Assembly (NCBI RefSeq): GCF_012985465.1 | Contig: NZ_JAAQWN010000009.1 | Location: forward strand, 248,001 to 312,000 | Direction of reading: 5' to 3' | DNA from: Pseudomonas sp. WS 5079 | Lineage (GTDB): Bacteria > Pseudomonadota > Gammaproteobacteria > Pseudomonadales > Pseudomonadaceae | DNA: 64,000 nucleotides | Shown here: one piece after another, positions 41,862 through 49,345 of the stretch | How positions within the stretch are numbered: the stretch's first letter is position 1 | How the letters are laid out: each line of letters opens with the position of its first letter | Position numbers and translations under genes: made by a program | Notes under the pieces: generated by a model | What the model was told of the DNA's origin: nothing | Databases searched by the model: none | What the model saw: only the letters and a program-made list of their open reading frames with translations

Positions 41862-43130
41862 ATGACGCAGAACGAACCGGGCAACGATTACCCTCTCAGC
41901 GAAGTGCCCATGCATGCACGCAAGGGCCTTGGCTCCACGGCCATGGTGTTGCTGGGCTTCACTTTTTTTACCGCAACCATGTTTGCTGGCGGCAAGCTGG
42001 GGGTGGCCTTCAGTTTTACCCAGATGCTCGGTGTCGTGGCCCTGGGTAACCTGCTATTGGGTATCTACGCCGCAGGCCTGGGTTATATCGCCTTCAAGAG
42101 CGGCTTGAACTCGGTGCTGATGGGGCGTTTCTGCTTTGGCGAAGTGGGTAGCAAATTAAGTGACCTGATCCTGGGGTTCACCCAGATTGGCTGGTACGCC
42201 TGGGGTACCGCCACGGCGGCCGTGGTACTGGGCAAATATTTCGAATTGGGCCAGGGCAGCGTACTGGCACTGATGGTGCTGTTCGGCCTGGTGTTCTGCG
42301 CCACGGCCTACGTGGGCTACCGGGGGCTGGAAATCCTCTCCTACATTGCCGTCCCGGCCATGGGCCTGCTGCTGTTGCTGTCGATGTGGGTGGCCACCGT
42401 AAAAGTCGGCGGGCTGCAAGGTTTGCTCGCGGTGGTGCCCAGCGCGGAGCTGGATCTGTCTACGGCCATTACCCTGGTGTTCGGCACCTTTGTCAGCGGT
42501 GCTACCCAGGCCACCAATTGGACGCGTTTTTCCCGCTCGGCCAAGGTCGCGGTGCTGGCCAGCCTGATCGGCTTTTTTGTCGGCAACGGCCTGATGGTGC
42601 TGATCGGTGCCTACGGCGCCATCGTCTATCAGCAACCGGATGTGGTGGAAGTATTGCTGCTGCAAGGTTTCGCCATGGCGGCAATGGCCATGCTGCTGCT
42701 CAATATCTGGAGCACCCAGGACAACACCATCTACAATTTCGCCGTCGCCGGCTGCAACCTGCTGCGCACCAAACGCCGCAAGACCGTAACCCTGGTCGGC
42801 GCCGTGATCGGCACCCTGCTCGCCTTGCTGGGCATGTACGACATGCTGGTGCCCTACCTGATTTTATTGGGCACAGTGATACCACCGATTGGCGGGGTGA
42901 TCATGGCCGACTTCTTCTATCGCTATCGCGGTCACTATCCACGGCTGGCAGACGTGCGCTTGCCGGCCTTCAATTGGCCGGGGCTGATTGCCTATGCGGT
43001 GGGTACGGTGCTGGCGTTCAGCTCGCCATGGGTCGCGCCCCTGGTGGGGATTATCGCGGCAGCCGCTACCTACATTGCACTCACTGCCGCCCTACGGGTG
43101 CGCGTACCATTGGCTGACATCCAGGCATGA
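41862..43130 (+). CDS. codB: Cytosine permease
   Basis: 422 residues with about twelve membrane segments of the NCS1 purine/cytosine permease family. FTFFTATMFAGGKLGVAFSF near the start and FVSGATQATNWTRFSRSAK in the middle are typical CodB sequences, with the NIWSTQDNTIYNFAVAG helix. It imports cytosine with a proton or Na+. ATG 41862 has GGGGAAC upstream. It is followed 102 nt later by codA, so uptake and deamination are linked. Confidence 0.93.
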   Translation: MTQNEPGNDYPLSEVPMHARKGLGSTAMVLLGFTFFTATMFAGGKLGVAFSFTQMLGVVALGNLLLGIYAAGLGYIAFKSGLNSVLMGRFCFGEVGSKLSDLILGFTQIGWYAWGTATAAVVLGKYFELGQGSVLALMVLFGLVFCATAYVGYRGLEILSYIAVPAMGLLLLLSMWVATVKVGGLQGLLAVVPSAELDLSTAITLVFGTFVSGATQATNWTRFSRSAKVAVLASLIGFFVGNGLMVLIGAYGAIVYQQPDVVEVLLLQGFAMAAMAMLLLNIWSTQDNTIYNFAVAGCNLLRTKRRKTVTLVGAVIGTLLALLGMYDMLVPYLILLGTVIPPIGGVIMADFFYRYRGHYPRLADVRLPAFNWPGLIAYAVGTVLAFSSPWVAPLVGIIAAAATYIALTAALRVRVPLADIQA

Positions 43131-43232
43131 GCCTGAGAGCCCCGACACTCCAATGACCGTCGGACATCGGCGTCGCGCTGATGATCTGGCGGCTGTCTGC
43201 CTGATTGCTGTTTGCCCAAGAGGAACTTGCCC

Positions 43233-44468
43233 ATGCATATCATCAACGCCCGCCTGCGCAACCGTGAAGGCCTGCATGATCTGCACCTGGAACATGGCCG
43301 GATCGCCAGCATTACCCCACAAACCGTCACGCCGCCCCTGGGGCCGGACGACCTGGATGCCGCTGGCAACCTGGTAGTGCCACCGTTTGTCGAGCCGCAT
43401 ATCCACCTCGACGCCACCCTCACTGCCGGCGAGCCGCGCTGGAACATGAGCGGCACGCTGTTCGAAGGGATCGAGTGCTGGGGCGAGCGCAAGGCCACCA
43501 TCACCCAGGCCGACACCAAGACCCGTGCCAAGCAGACCATCCAGGCCCTGGCAGCCCATGGTATCCAGCATGTGCGCACCCACGTCGACGTCACCGATCC
43601 GGACCTGACGGCGCTCAAGGCCATGCTCGAAGTGCGCCAGGAGAGTGGCCACCTGATCGACCTGCAGATCGTGGCGTTTCCCCAGGAAGGCATCGAGTCC
43701 TACCGCAATGGCCGCGAACTGATGGAAGAAGCCATTCGCCTGGGCGCCGATGTGGTGGGCGGCATTCCCCATTTTGAGTACACCCGCGACCAAGGGGTCA
43801 GCTCGGTCAAATTCCTCATGGACCTGGCCGAACGTACGGGCTGCCTGGTGGACGTGCATTGCGATGAAACCGACGACCCGCATTCGCGCTTTCTCGAAGT
43901 GCTGGCCGAAGAAGCGCGCAGCCGCGACATGGGTAGCCGGGTCACGGCCAGCCACACCACGGCCATGGGCTCCTACGACAATGCCTACTGCGCCAAGCTG
44001 TTTCGTCTGCTGGGGCATTCTGGCATCAGCTTTGTGTCCTGCCCCACCGAAAGCATTCACTTGCAGGGCCGCTTCGACAATTTCCCGAAACGCCGGGGCG
44101 TGACCCGGGTCAACGAGCTGTTGGAAGCCGGCATGAACGTGTGCTTCGGCCAGGACTCCATCGTCGATCCGTGGTACCCACTGGGCAACGGCAATATCCT
44201 GCGAGTGCTCGAAGCCGGGCTGCATATCTGCCATATGCTCGGCTACAGCAACCTGCAAAAAGCCCTGGACCTTGTCACGGACAACAGTGCCCAAGCCATG
44301 GCCCTGGGCGACCGCTACGGCCTGGAACCCGGGCGGCCGGCCAACCTGCTGATCCTGTCGGCAAACAGCGACTATGAAGTGATTCGCAGCCAGGGCCTGG
44401 CGCTGTATTCGATCCGTAATGGCAAGGTGCTGATCAAGCGCCAGCCTGCGCAGGTGGAGTTTATGTAG
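43233..44468 (+). CDS. codA: Cytosine deaminase
   Basis: 411 residues of the amidohydrolase superfamily. Metal and catalytic residues are visible: FVEPHIHLDATL (His-x-His), VDVHCDETDDPHS (His), ASHTTAMGSYD (His) and CFGQDSIVDPWYPLG (Asp). It converts cytosine to uracil and ammonia. ATG 43233 has AGAGGAA 10 nt before it; the TTG at 43212 is part of an upstream extension with no better signal. It follows codB in the same direction. Confidence 0.93.
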   Translation: MHIINARLRNREGLHDLHLEHGRIASITPQTVTPPLGPDDLDAAGNLVVPPFVEPHIHLDATLTAGEPRWNMSGTLFEGIECWGERKATITQADTKTRAKQTIQALAAHGIQHVRTHVDVTDPDLTALKAMLEVRQESGHLIDLQIVAFPQEGIESYRNGRELMEEAIRLGADVVGGIPHFEYTRDQGVSSVKFLMDLAERTGCLVDVHCDETDDPHSRFLEVLAEEARSRDMGSRVTASHTTAMGSYDNAYCAKLFRLLGHSGISFVSCPTESIHLQGRFDNFPKRRGVTRVNELLEAGMNVCFGQDSIVDPWYPLGNGNILRVLEAGLHICHMLGYSNLQKALDLVTDNSAQAMALGDRYGLEPGRPANLLILSANSDYEVIRSQGLALYSIRNGKVLIKRQPAQVEFM

Positions 44469-44649
44469 GTCAGCCCCATTCGCACGCTATCGCCGACACC
44501 GCACACCACCTGCACCATTGGTGTGCATGACCCTGGCAAAAACAGCCACTCGCCCTACACTCCTAGTTCCCCTGGATGGACGTTTTCATCAGGCCGAAGT
44601 CCGTGCGCAGTCGAGCAAACGCCGTCCTCATTTTCTCGGAGGATGCACC

Positions 44650-45312
44650 ATGAAGACCCTTGCCCCGCAAAGTCCCGTTGAAACGCTTTACCGCGAAGGC
44701 CGCAAAACGTTCATTGAGCTGGTACCTGATGGCGGCGCACGCCTGGATGCGTTGTTCCATACCGCACCGGCCCTGGGCGAATTGGCGGTCGGCGTGGTGT
44801 ATGGCTATCTGCATGATCGCCCGGGCCTCGATCCGCGCCTGCAGGAAGCGGCGATTTTTGCCGCGATCGTCGCCGCCGGCATGGTCGGCCCACCGTTGAG
44901 CGTGCACTTCAAGACCAGCCTGGCCCAAGGCTTGGCGCCTGGGGAGTTGACCGAACTGCTGCTGGTCGCCTCGGCCTTTACCGGCTTCCCGCGCGCCGTC
45001 GCCACCGCCGATCAACTCAACCTGCTGTTCGCCGGGGCCAACCTGCCCTCGCCACCACCACCGACACCCCGCGCCGTGGCGCTAGCGTTTTGCGACAGTG
45101 TGCGCCGCGGCCACCCCTCATTCCCGGTGGACGCCCAGGCTCGCAAGCTGCTGCGCAAACCCCATAAGCTATCGCTGCAAGCCACGGCTGCGGACCGAGT
45201 AATGGTAGAGAGCTACATCGGCCAGGAAACGACGCCCCGTGGCACGGTCGTGGTGCGCGTCGACGGCGCCGACGTCGTGCAAGTCAGGGCGTATCTGCCG
45301 GCAACCACCTGA
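44650..45312 (+). CDS. Carboxymuconolactone decarboxylase (AhpD-like) family protein
   Basis: 220 residues. Residues about 40-125 form the CMD fold (RLQEAAIFAAIVAAGMVGPPL, then SVHFKTSLAQGLAPGELTEL, LLVASAFTGFPRAVAT). The CxxC pair that gives AhpD its peroxidase activity is missing; only the histidine of SVHF remains, as in gamma-carboxymuconolactone decarboxylase proper. The C-terminal 90 residues are a proline-rich linker followed by an extra domain ending in TVVVRVDGADVVQVRAYLP. The substrate is unknown. AGGA precedes ATG 44650. Confidence 0.8.
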   Translation: MKTLAPQSPVETLYREGRKTFIELVPDGGARLDALFHTAPALGELAVGVVYGYLHDRPGLDPRLQEAAIFAAIVAAGMVGPPLSVHFKTSLAQGLAPGELTELLLVASAFTGFPRAVATADQLNLLFAGANLPSPPPPTPRAVALAFCDSVRRGHPSFPVDAQARKLLRKPHKLSLQATAADRVMVESYIGQETTPRGTVVVRVDGADVVQVRAYLPATT

Positions 45313-45449
45313 CCCGAAGGCCAGCAGTATCCGCTGCTGCTGCAGGAAAGTTCGCGATCGCCAAGGGAACCTGGCTCGCTCCACAGGGCCTGATGTGCAA
45401 GGATGTCGCGCCGGACATCGTTCGCTGAACGCAAAAACCAAGGACTTTC

Positions 45450-46601
45450 ATGACTGCCATTCCCACCCCTGCGCCCGTGGTTCCCGGGCGCCTGGAACAA
45501 ATGTCGACCCGTATCGCGTTTTTTATTGCCGGCTTCGGCATTGCCGCCTGGGCGCCTCTGGTGCCCTATGCCAAGGCCCGCGCAAATCTCAACGAAGGCA
45601 CCCTGGGCCTATTGCTGTTGTGCCTGGGGGTGGGCTCGATCATTGCGATGCCGGTGGCCGGCGCGCTGGCTTCACGCTATGGCTGCCGGCGCGTACTCAG
45701 CGCCGGCACGCTCCTGCTCTGCGTGGCCTTGCCGATGCTGGCCACCGTCAGCTCGATACCCTTGCTGATGGCAGGATTGTTTCTGTTTGGTGCGGGCCTG
45801 GGCACGGTGGACTCCACCGTCAACCTGCAGGCGGTGATCGTCGAACGGGCCAGTGGCAAAACCATGATGTCGGGCTTCCACGGGTTGTTCAGCCTGGGAG
45901 GGATTGTCGGGGCGGCGGGGGTCAGCGCGTTGCTGGGCTTGGGGCTGTCACCGCTGTCGGCCACCCTGGTGGTCATCGTGATTACCCTGGCCGCCCTGCT
46001 CAAGGCGGCCCCGCACTTGCTGCCCTACGGCAGCGAAAGCTCCGGCCCCGCCTTCGCCATCCCCCACGGGGTAGTGCTGTTTATCGGCTGCCTGTGTTTT
46101 ATCGTGTTCCTGGCAGAAGGTGCCGTGCTCGACTGGAGCGCGGTGTTCCTCAGTGACGAACGCGGCCTCGACGAAGCCTATGCGGGCCTGGGTTATGCGG
46201 CATTTGCCCTGACCATGACCATCGGACGCCTGACCGGCGATGCCATTGTGCGTCGCCTGGGGGCCAAACGGGTGATCGTGATCGGCGGTTTGCTGGCCAC
46301 TGCCGGCATGCTCCTGGCTACCCTGCTCCCAGCCTGGGAAACCGCGCTGCTGGGCTATGCCCTGGTAGGCGCCGGCTGCTCCAATATCGTCCCGGTGTTG
46401 TACACCGCAGTCGGCAAGCAAACCGTCATGCCGGAGCATATTGCAGTGCCCGCCATTACCACCTTGGGGTATGCCGGTATTCTCGCCGGCCCCGCGCTGA
46501 TCGGCTTTATCGCCCATGGCAGCAGCTTGAGCGTGGCCTTTGTGTTGATCGCCGCGCTCCTGCTGGGGGTGGCGATCAGCGGGAAAATCCTGCGGGTGTA
46601 A
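45450..46601 (+). CDS. MFS transporter (YbjJ-like)
   Basis: 383 residues with twelve membrane segments. The first helix FFIAGFGIAAWAPLVPYAKA and the loop ASRYGCRRVLSAG are as in the YbjJ-type subfamily; GFHGLFSLGGIVGAAG is in the middle. It is an inner-membrane exporter or importer of unknown substrate. The start at ATG 45450 is 138 nt after the CMD-like gene; they may be one transcript. A hairpin terminator overlaps the end of the next convergent gene. Confidence 0.83.
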   Translation: MTAIPTPAPVVPGRLEQMSTRIAFFIAGFGIAAWAPLVPYAKARANLNEGTLGLLLLCLGVGSIIAMPVAGALASRYGCRRVLSAGTLLLCVALPMLATVSSIPLLMAGLFLFGAGLGTVDSTVNLQAVIVERASGKTMMSGFHGLFSLGGIVGAAGVSALLGLGLSPLSATLVVIVITLAALLKAAPHLLPYGSESSGPAFAIPHGVVLFIGCLCFIVFLAEGAVLDWSAVFLSDERGLDEAYAGLGYAAFALTMTIGRLTGDAIVRRLGAKRVIVIGGLLATAGMLLATLLPAWETALLGYALVGAGCSNIVPVLYTAVGKQTVMPEHIAVPAITTLGYAGILAGPALIGFIAHGSSLSVAFVLIAALLLGVAISGKILRV

Positions 46602-46607
46602 CGCGCT

Positions 46608-46633
46608 CAAGACCCTACAGGGTCTTGTTGTTT
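46608..46633 (+). terminator. Terminator after the MFS gene, inside the end of the convergent gene
   Basis: CAAGACCC-TACA-GGGTCTTG is a perfect 8-bp stem with a T-rich tail (TTGTTTT) on the plus strand. The same bases encode the last residues and stop of the minus-strand gene at 46615. Confidence 0.7.
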
Positions 46634-47566
46634 TCCAGCCAGCCGTCCAGGTCCTTGTTGCTCAACCAGCCCTTCTGGTAATGGCTGCCGTAAAGGCGTC
46701 GCCAGCCAGAATGGATGCGTTCCAGCGAGTTCAAGAGCCTGGGGCGGTCCACCAGGTTTTTTGACATGTACACCAGTTGTTCGCTGTACATTTTTTTCGC
46801 TAACCCCGTGACGGGGTCCCGGATAACGGCGCCTTCCTGGTCCGTTTCGTCCGGGTCCTTGCTGATTGAAACAAGCCGCTCGATCTGCACGTAGCCGACG
46901 CTCTCGAAAAAGCCCGTGCGATCCCGGGACCTGTCACGCAGTTCATCAAATGCCGCCCTGAACGCCTGCACCAGTTCGACGTTGGTCTTGGCGTGAAAGG
47001 GATCCGAACTGAAGGCATTCGGGTCGCTGTTGCCAAACACTCCCTGTACCGCTTTGGACAGGCTTTGCCGCGTAATCAAGCCCTCCTCGTCGAGGATCGC
47101 GTCGATCAGTCGCGGGCGCTGGAGCAGGGCCTTGGCCAGCAGAATGGCGTTATTGAGCGCTGGTGTGTCCGTCATTTTTTCACCCGCGATCCGTCGCAAC
47201 GCCACCAGTTTCAAGCCTTCAGTTTTCATGAAAGTTTTCCAGCACGGAAAAATGATCACCCAAGGCCTTCACCAACTGGCTATCCGGCAATTGGGTATAG
47301 GGGTTCATATGGGAGGTACGCGCCGAAGGCGTGTTTCTGAGTTCCTGATGATGCAGAGTGACTTCGTCAGGCGTGGCCCACCGCAAGGGGCGCCGGAAAC
47401 CCGAAGATCGAATCGTGCTGGGCAGAGGCTGATTATCAACCTGCCACCCACGCGGCGTGCTCTCGATTGAAGCAGCATGAGCTTTCTGTTGTGCGTCATC
47501 CGGTATCGCATCATGGCGGCTCGTAACATCAGGCCGCAGGAGAGGTACCCCACCGTCAATTGCCAT
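46615..47566 (-). pseudogene. HrpL-type gene with repeated units, frameshifted (paralogue of the 48311-49141 product)
   Basis: Two overlapping minus-strand frames belong together. The first runs from ATG 47566 (AAGGTGG upstream) and stops at 47219 after 115 residues, ending QLVKALGDHFSVLENFHEN. The second, open from before 47229 to 46615, continues EGLKLVALRR, then LAKALLQRPRLIDAIL and LITRQSLSKAV. Removing one T at about 47221 joins them as ENEGLK; the spacing from HFSVL to LAKALL is then exactly 38 residues, as between NFQSF and LAREIL in the gene at 48311. The joined product would be 316 residues. Alternatively the second frame starts at its own ATG (47229) by coupling. An excellent hrp box lies 84 nt upstream of 47566. 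Confidence 0.65.
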
Positions 47567-47650
47567 GTTTCATATCCACCTTTTCTAGATCCATACTCAG
47601 ACCGGCTATCACCACCGTCACTACAAGGGTGGTTTCCAAAAAGCGCAAAG

Positions 47651-47678
47651 TATGTGGCCAAGCACCGGCAATGGTTCC
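47651..47678 (-). promoter_or_regulatory. hrp box (HrpL promoter) of the 47566 gene
   Basis: On the minus strand GGAACC-N15-CCACATA is a perfect match to the HrpL consensus GGAACY-N15/16-CCACNNA. The inner end is 84 nt from the ATG at 47566. Confidence 0.85.
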
Positions 47679-47738
47679 GGGGCGGTCGATCATTTTCGAT
47701 GACTACATGTAAACAACGGAGGGGGCCTGGGCGCGGCT

Positions 47739-48086
47739 TCAGTCAGGTTTTTGGGGCGGCAATGCCACGGATTTCGAAACACCCAGCATGGCCTTTATTG
47801 CATTGATCAACCCCACCGTGGTACCCGCCGTTGTCGACACATCAGAGCCTGGCGTCGCGGTGGCTCGGTGAGCAAGCATGCCTTTGGCGAAGTCATCCGC
47901 CGCCGGGGCCTTGAATGTGTACTGTGCGGAAAAACCCTTCGCTCGCTGAACCTCGGCACCTCCCTCGCCAGCCACGCCCTGGTGCTGAGCATCGAAACGT
48001 GGGCACTGCGCGCGGGTTTCGCAAGGTGGTGCAAGAAGGGATTGTGGCAAGCCAGGAGTTTGAGTTCCAAACGACGTAGAAGTCAT
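47739..48086 (-). CDS. Small HrpL-controlled protein, unidentified (possible type III substrate)
   Basis: 115 residues with no signal peptide. The N-terminus is rich in Ser, Thr, Gln and Pro (TSTSFGTQTPGLPQSLLAPP), as in type III secreted proteins; the centre is SAQYTFKAPAADDFAKGMLA and the C-terminus has a short hydrophobic helix (TVGLINAIKAMLGVSKSVAL). I do not recognise it. GAGAGGG precedes ATG 48086 by 8 nt, and an hrp box ends 58 nt upstream. It lies between the two paralogous repeat-protein genes in the same direction. Its GC-rich codon use is as in the genome. Confidence 0.65.
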   Translation of the reverse strand: MTSTSFGTQTPGLPQSLLAPPCETRAQCPRFDAQHQGVAGEGGAEVQRAKGFSAQYTFKAPAADDFAKGMLAHRATATPGSDVSTTAGTTVGLINAIKAMLGVSKSVALPPQKPD

Positions 48087-48144
48087 GTCAACACCCTCTC
48101 TTTGAGTGAAACCGTCGGCGTCATAAAGGCCGTCAGTTACAAGC

Positions 48145-48172
48145 TATGTGGCAGACCGCTGAAAACAGTTCC
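48145..48172 (-). promoter_or_regulatory. hrp box (HrpL promoter) of the 48086 gene
   Basis: On the minus strand GGAACT-N15-CCACATA matches GGAACY-N15/16-CCACNNA completely. The inner end is 58 nt from the ATG at 48086. Confidence 0.85.
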
Positions 48173-48242
48173 TGTTCATTGAAGTGGCAGGCGATGAGCG
48201 GACGCTGGCACTTTCAGCCAGCCCTGCCATCGTTAATGGCCG

Positions 48243-48283
48243 AACCGGGAAACACCGCGTAATACTCGCGGCCCATCCCGGTT
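48243..48283. terminator. Possible stem-loop after the 48311-49141 gene
   Basis: AACCGGGA (48243-48250) and TCCCGGTT (48276-48283) are exact inverted copies with inner CCGCG/CGCGG arms. There is no T-run, so termination is uncertain, but it lies 28 nt past the stop of the minus-strand gene. The 48087-48310 gap holds this and an hrp box, and no gene. Confidence 0.35.
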
Positions 48284-48310
48284 CTATGCTTGCGCTGCAA
48301 TACCCGCGGC

Positions 48311-49141
48311 TTAACGGGACAACTTCTTCAAGGCTTGTCTGCTGATCCTGCCGTCATAATCGGGGCTGGCCGTATTGTCCATTTGTTGGCGCAGGTTCGA
48401 GCGGTTATTGACCTCCCTGGCCAGTTGGGTGAGTTGGTCCCGGTACGGGTCACCCGTCAGCGGGCGCTGGGCCTTGGCATCGAGATCGGCGAACTTGATG
48501 TCTTTGTTCCAGAAATTTCCTTTCAACTGATTGAAGTTATTCAGCATGTCCTTGGCCAGCTGTGCGTCGTCCTTGAACTTCAACGGGTTGTCCGAGCGTA
48601 TGACGTCATAAATGTTTTGTCGGGTGAGTTGGGCATCCAGCGCCCCCGTACGACCGTCACGGTCTAGCGCCTTGAGCAGGTCCGGACGTTTCAGGATCTC
48701 CCTGGCCAGCCGGGTGTCCTGATCCTTGCTCGAGTAGCCGGTCAGGGGCATCTGTGCCTTGTCTTTCAGACCTTGGGGCGTGATGTAGGACGGGTTGCTC
48801 GGATCCTTGAACGACTGGAAGTTATCCAGCAGTTGCTGGGCCAACTGATCATGGCTGCGTTTTGAGTAGATAGGATCAGGCTTCTGCGCAACAGGCCTTG
48901 GCGGCGGCCCCCCATAGGACGCAGGCGCAGCCCCCCGAGCTGCATCGCCCTGTGCCATCGGCTGCGGTGCTGCGAACACCGGCCCCGACTGACTCTGCGG
49001 CCCGCTGAAACTGGGCCCCTTGGAGGCTGCCCCGGCGGCCGGCGCCGCAGCGCCCGAGGTGCTGGCCTTTGCCTCAGCCCCTTGAGGTGTGGCGTCATTC
49101 GGTAGTTTGACGACAGGCTGATTGAATGCAGTTACCGACAT
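48311..49141 (-). CDS. HrpL-controlled repeat protein, HrpF/NolX/HrpK-like (probable type III substrate)
   Basis: 276 residues without signal peptide or membrane segment. Residues 1-95 are Ala/Ser/Gly/Pro/Gln-rich and disordered, like a type III secretion leader. Residues 99-272 are two units with an exact 95-residue period: LLDNF/MLNNF (104/199), AQMPLTG/AQRPLTG (129/224) and LAREILKRPDLLKALD/LAREVNNRSNLRQQMD (145/240). The alternating pattern of helix, 'NP-Lf..LD' and 'DG.ItrqdL' recalls the NolX/HrpF translocator repeats and HrpK from memory; only a profile search can confirm it. It has a perfect hrp box 88 nt upstream. Confidence 0.78.
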   Translation of the reverse strand: MSVTAFNQPVVKLPNDATPQGAEAKASTSGAAAPAAGAASKGPSFSGPQSQSGPVFAAPQPMAQGDAARGAAPASYGGPPPRPVAQKPDPIYSKRSHDQLAQQLLDNFQSFKDPSNPSYITPQGLKDKAQMPLTGYSSKDQDTRLAREILKRPDLLKALDRDGRTGALDAQLTRQNIYDVIRSDNPLKFKDDAQLAKDMLNNFNQLKGNFWNKDIKFADLDAKAQRPLTGDPYRDQLTQLAREVNNRSNLRQQMDNTASPDYDGRISRQALKKLSR

Positions 49142-49229
49142 AATGTTCTCCAGTGCGGCTTGTTGACACAGTTCACCTCACGGTCCCAGGCACCCAGACA
49201 ATGGGTGCCCGCACACGATGAGCTGAAGG

Positions 49230-49258
49230 TGTGTGGCAGGCCTACGGAGTTCGGTTCC
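49230..49258 (-). promoter_or_regulatory. hrp box (HrpL promoter) of the 49141 gene
   Basis: On the minus strand GGAACC-N16-CCACACA is a perfect match to the HrpL consensus. The inner end is 88 nt from ATG 49141. It is the first of three boxes in 1.6 kb. Confidence 0.88.
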
Positions 49259-49345
49259 GCAAAGTGCAGAAAATCACAAAATAAAGGTAGGAAACGCGTC
49301 CCTACGACCCTTCGCTTTCGTCAGAAGGATCGTAGGAAGCACGCG

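Noticed and set aside
47267..47661. Alternative minus-strand frame of 118 residues overlapping the start of the frameshifted HrpL gene
   Set aside because: It reads across the hrp box and the mapped ribosome site of ATG 47566, and its product has no similarity to the paralogue.
47739..48086. Type III inner-rod (SctI) or pilin identity for the small HrpL-controlled protein
   Set aside because: The resemblance is limited to a few residues (PRFDAQ-like) and the C-terminal helix typical of rods or pilins is not present.
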